7,563 nt of DNA from Helicobacteraceae bacterium (GTDB taxonomy: Bacteria > Campylobacterota > Campylobacteria > Campylobacterales > Sulfurimonadaceae): NCBI GenBank assembly GCA_027056525.1, contig JALUKO010000299.1, forward strand, positions 1 to 7,563, in the 5' to 3' direction. Below, one piece after another: positions 6,895 to 7,563 of the stretch (within the stretch, counting starts at the first letter, position 1; each line of letters begins with the position of its first letter). A program made the translations under genes and the position numbers. The notes below the pieces were generated by a model, which saw only the letters and a program-made list of their open reading frames with translations, ran no database searches and had not been told where the DNA came from.

Positions 6895-6898
6895 AGGA
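6895..6898 (+). promoter_or_regulatory. Ribosome binding site ahead of a non-ATG start
   Basis: AGGA followed by seven bases and then ATT at 6906. It overlaps the in-frame TAG (6894-6896) that bounds the DUF4105 reading frame. It is the only Shine-Dalgarno-like sequence near the N-terminus of that frame and so picks out the ATT as the start. Confidence 0.5.
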
Positions 6899-6905
6899 TA
6901 CTTTC

Positions 6906-7563
6906 ATTTTATTCAAATCTATTATATTGTTTATTTTTTCTATCTGTTTTTTACATGCTTCTGCACAAGAGTATATAAAAAAAGCGGATGACCTTAAGCT
7001 CTCACAAGAGAGATACTGGCAACTTCTTTTACATATGAGAGATGGCACAAGTGAAATTGATGATGCCAGATTTTTCTTTGCAGACAATGGTAAAAACGAT
7101 GCTAAAAGTGAACTTCATGCAACTATAGAAGCGATTATAAATGAAACTCGTTTTGATGATAATGCCAGTGCCTGTAGATTTCCGGCAAGAACTGCATGGC
7201 TCAAAGAAAAGTTACACATCACTGATCTGCCTGAGGTCACATGTAGCGAATATGAAGAAACCCTAAAAAAGCTAGACCCAAAATCAGCAACACTTGTCTT
7301 TCCCTCTGCACATATAAATTCGCCGGCTTCCATGTTCGGGCATACTTTTTTAAGGATTAACTCCTCTTACGAGTCAAGGCTTCTCTCTTATGCCATTAAC
7401 TATGCAGCTGATGCGAACCCTGATAATACCAATGCCATTATATTTGCCATTAAAGGTCTTTTTGGCGGCTATTATGGAAAATACTCTCTGCTTCCGTATT
7501 ATGAAAAGCTCAAAGAGTATAGAGATACCGAACAAAGAGATATCTGGGAGTATGACCTTGATC
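6906..7563 (+). CDS. Secreted DUF4105 (Lnb N-terminal periplasmic domain) protein, 3' truncated
   Basis: Start of an exported DUF4105 protein; 219 codons are in the window and the frame runs off the end. An in-frame TAG at 6894-6896 bounds it, and no ATG or GTG occurs before the mature domain. Read from ATT at 6906, the N-terminus is MLFKSIILFIFSICFLHASA, a complete signal peptide with cleavage before QEY. The TTG at 6927 would leave a clipped signal with no basic residue and has no Shine-Dalgarno. Family features are SQERYWQLLLHM (33-44), ACRFPARTAWL (89-99), FPSAHINSPASMFGHTFLRI (132-151) and YAINYAA (162-168). C90 and H146 are the candidate catalytic Cys-His pair. The DUF4105 family includes the Bacteroides lipoprotein N-acyltransferase Lnb, so an acyl-transfer or papain-like role at the envelope is plausible but unproven here. 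It follows the DUF3015 gene by 69 bases with a stem-loop between. Confidence 0.82.
   Translation, partial: MLFKSIILFIFSICFLHASAQEYIKKADDLKLSQERYWQLLLHMRDGTSEIDDARFFFADNGKNDAKSELHATIEAIINETRFDDNASACRFPARTAWLKEKLHITDLPEVTCSEYEETLKKLDPKSATLVFPSAHINSPASMFGHTFLRINSSYESRLLSYAINYAADANPDNTNAIIFAIKGLFGGYYGKYSLLPYYEKLKEYRDTEQRDIWEYDLD

Noticed and set aside
6893..7333. Minus-strand open frames at 6893-7087 and 7115-7333
   Set aside because: They are antisense shadows of the DUF4105 coding frame, which shows clear family motifs and a signal peptide.

Overview
The window looks like a chromosomal segment from a Campylobacterota (epsilonproteobacterial) sulfur-oxidising bacterium, of the Sulfurimonas/Sulfuricurvum kind. 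This rests on the AT-rich composition, tightly packed genes, TATAAT-type -10 boxes without an obvious -35, a sulfide:quinone-reductase-like flavoprotein, and the DUF3015/DUF4105 pair. I inferred the lineage from sequence character only. No rRNA, tRNA, CRISPR array, insertion sequence or phage gene is visible, and no intergenic gap reaches 300 bases.

Region 1 (1-3085, plus strand) starts inside a dicarboxylate/amino-acid:cation symporter. It continues by a 23-base overlap into a ten-helix EamA/DMT-type permease. After a short AT-rich gap with a TATAAT box comes a 394-residue FAD oxidoreductase of the sulfide:quinone reductase (SQR) superfamily. That protein lacks an obvious first redox cysteine.

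Region 2 (3097-6239, minus strand, convergent with region 1) reads in transcription order: an exported Bax-like glucosaminidase, the magnesium channel/transporter MgtE, and a shortened CNNM/CorC-type (DUF21 plus CBS pair) membrane protein. The last two are 17 bases apart and are probably one magnesium-homeostasis operon.

Region 3 (6240-7563) opens with a 150-base divergent promoter region. It is followed on the plus strand by a small secreted DUF3015 protein, a perfect 9-bp stem-loop, and the start of a secreted DUF4105 (Lnb N-terminal periplasmic domain) protein that runs off the window. The DUF4105 gene has no ATG, GTG or well-placed TTG start. Its best start is an ATT codon behind a well-placed AGGA.

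Most of the content is ordinary housekeeping, transport and envelope biology. The points most worth a second look are the DUF3015-stem-loop-DUF4105 module with its apparent ATT start, the SQR-like enzyme with an altered cysteine set, and the MgtE/CNNM pairing.
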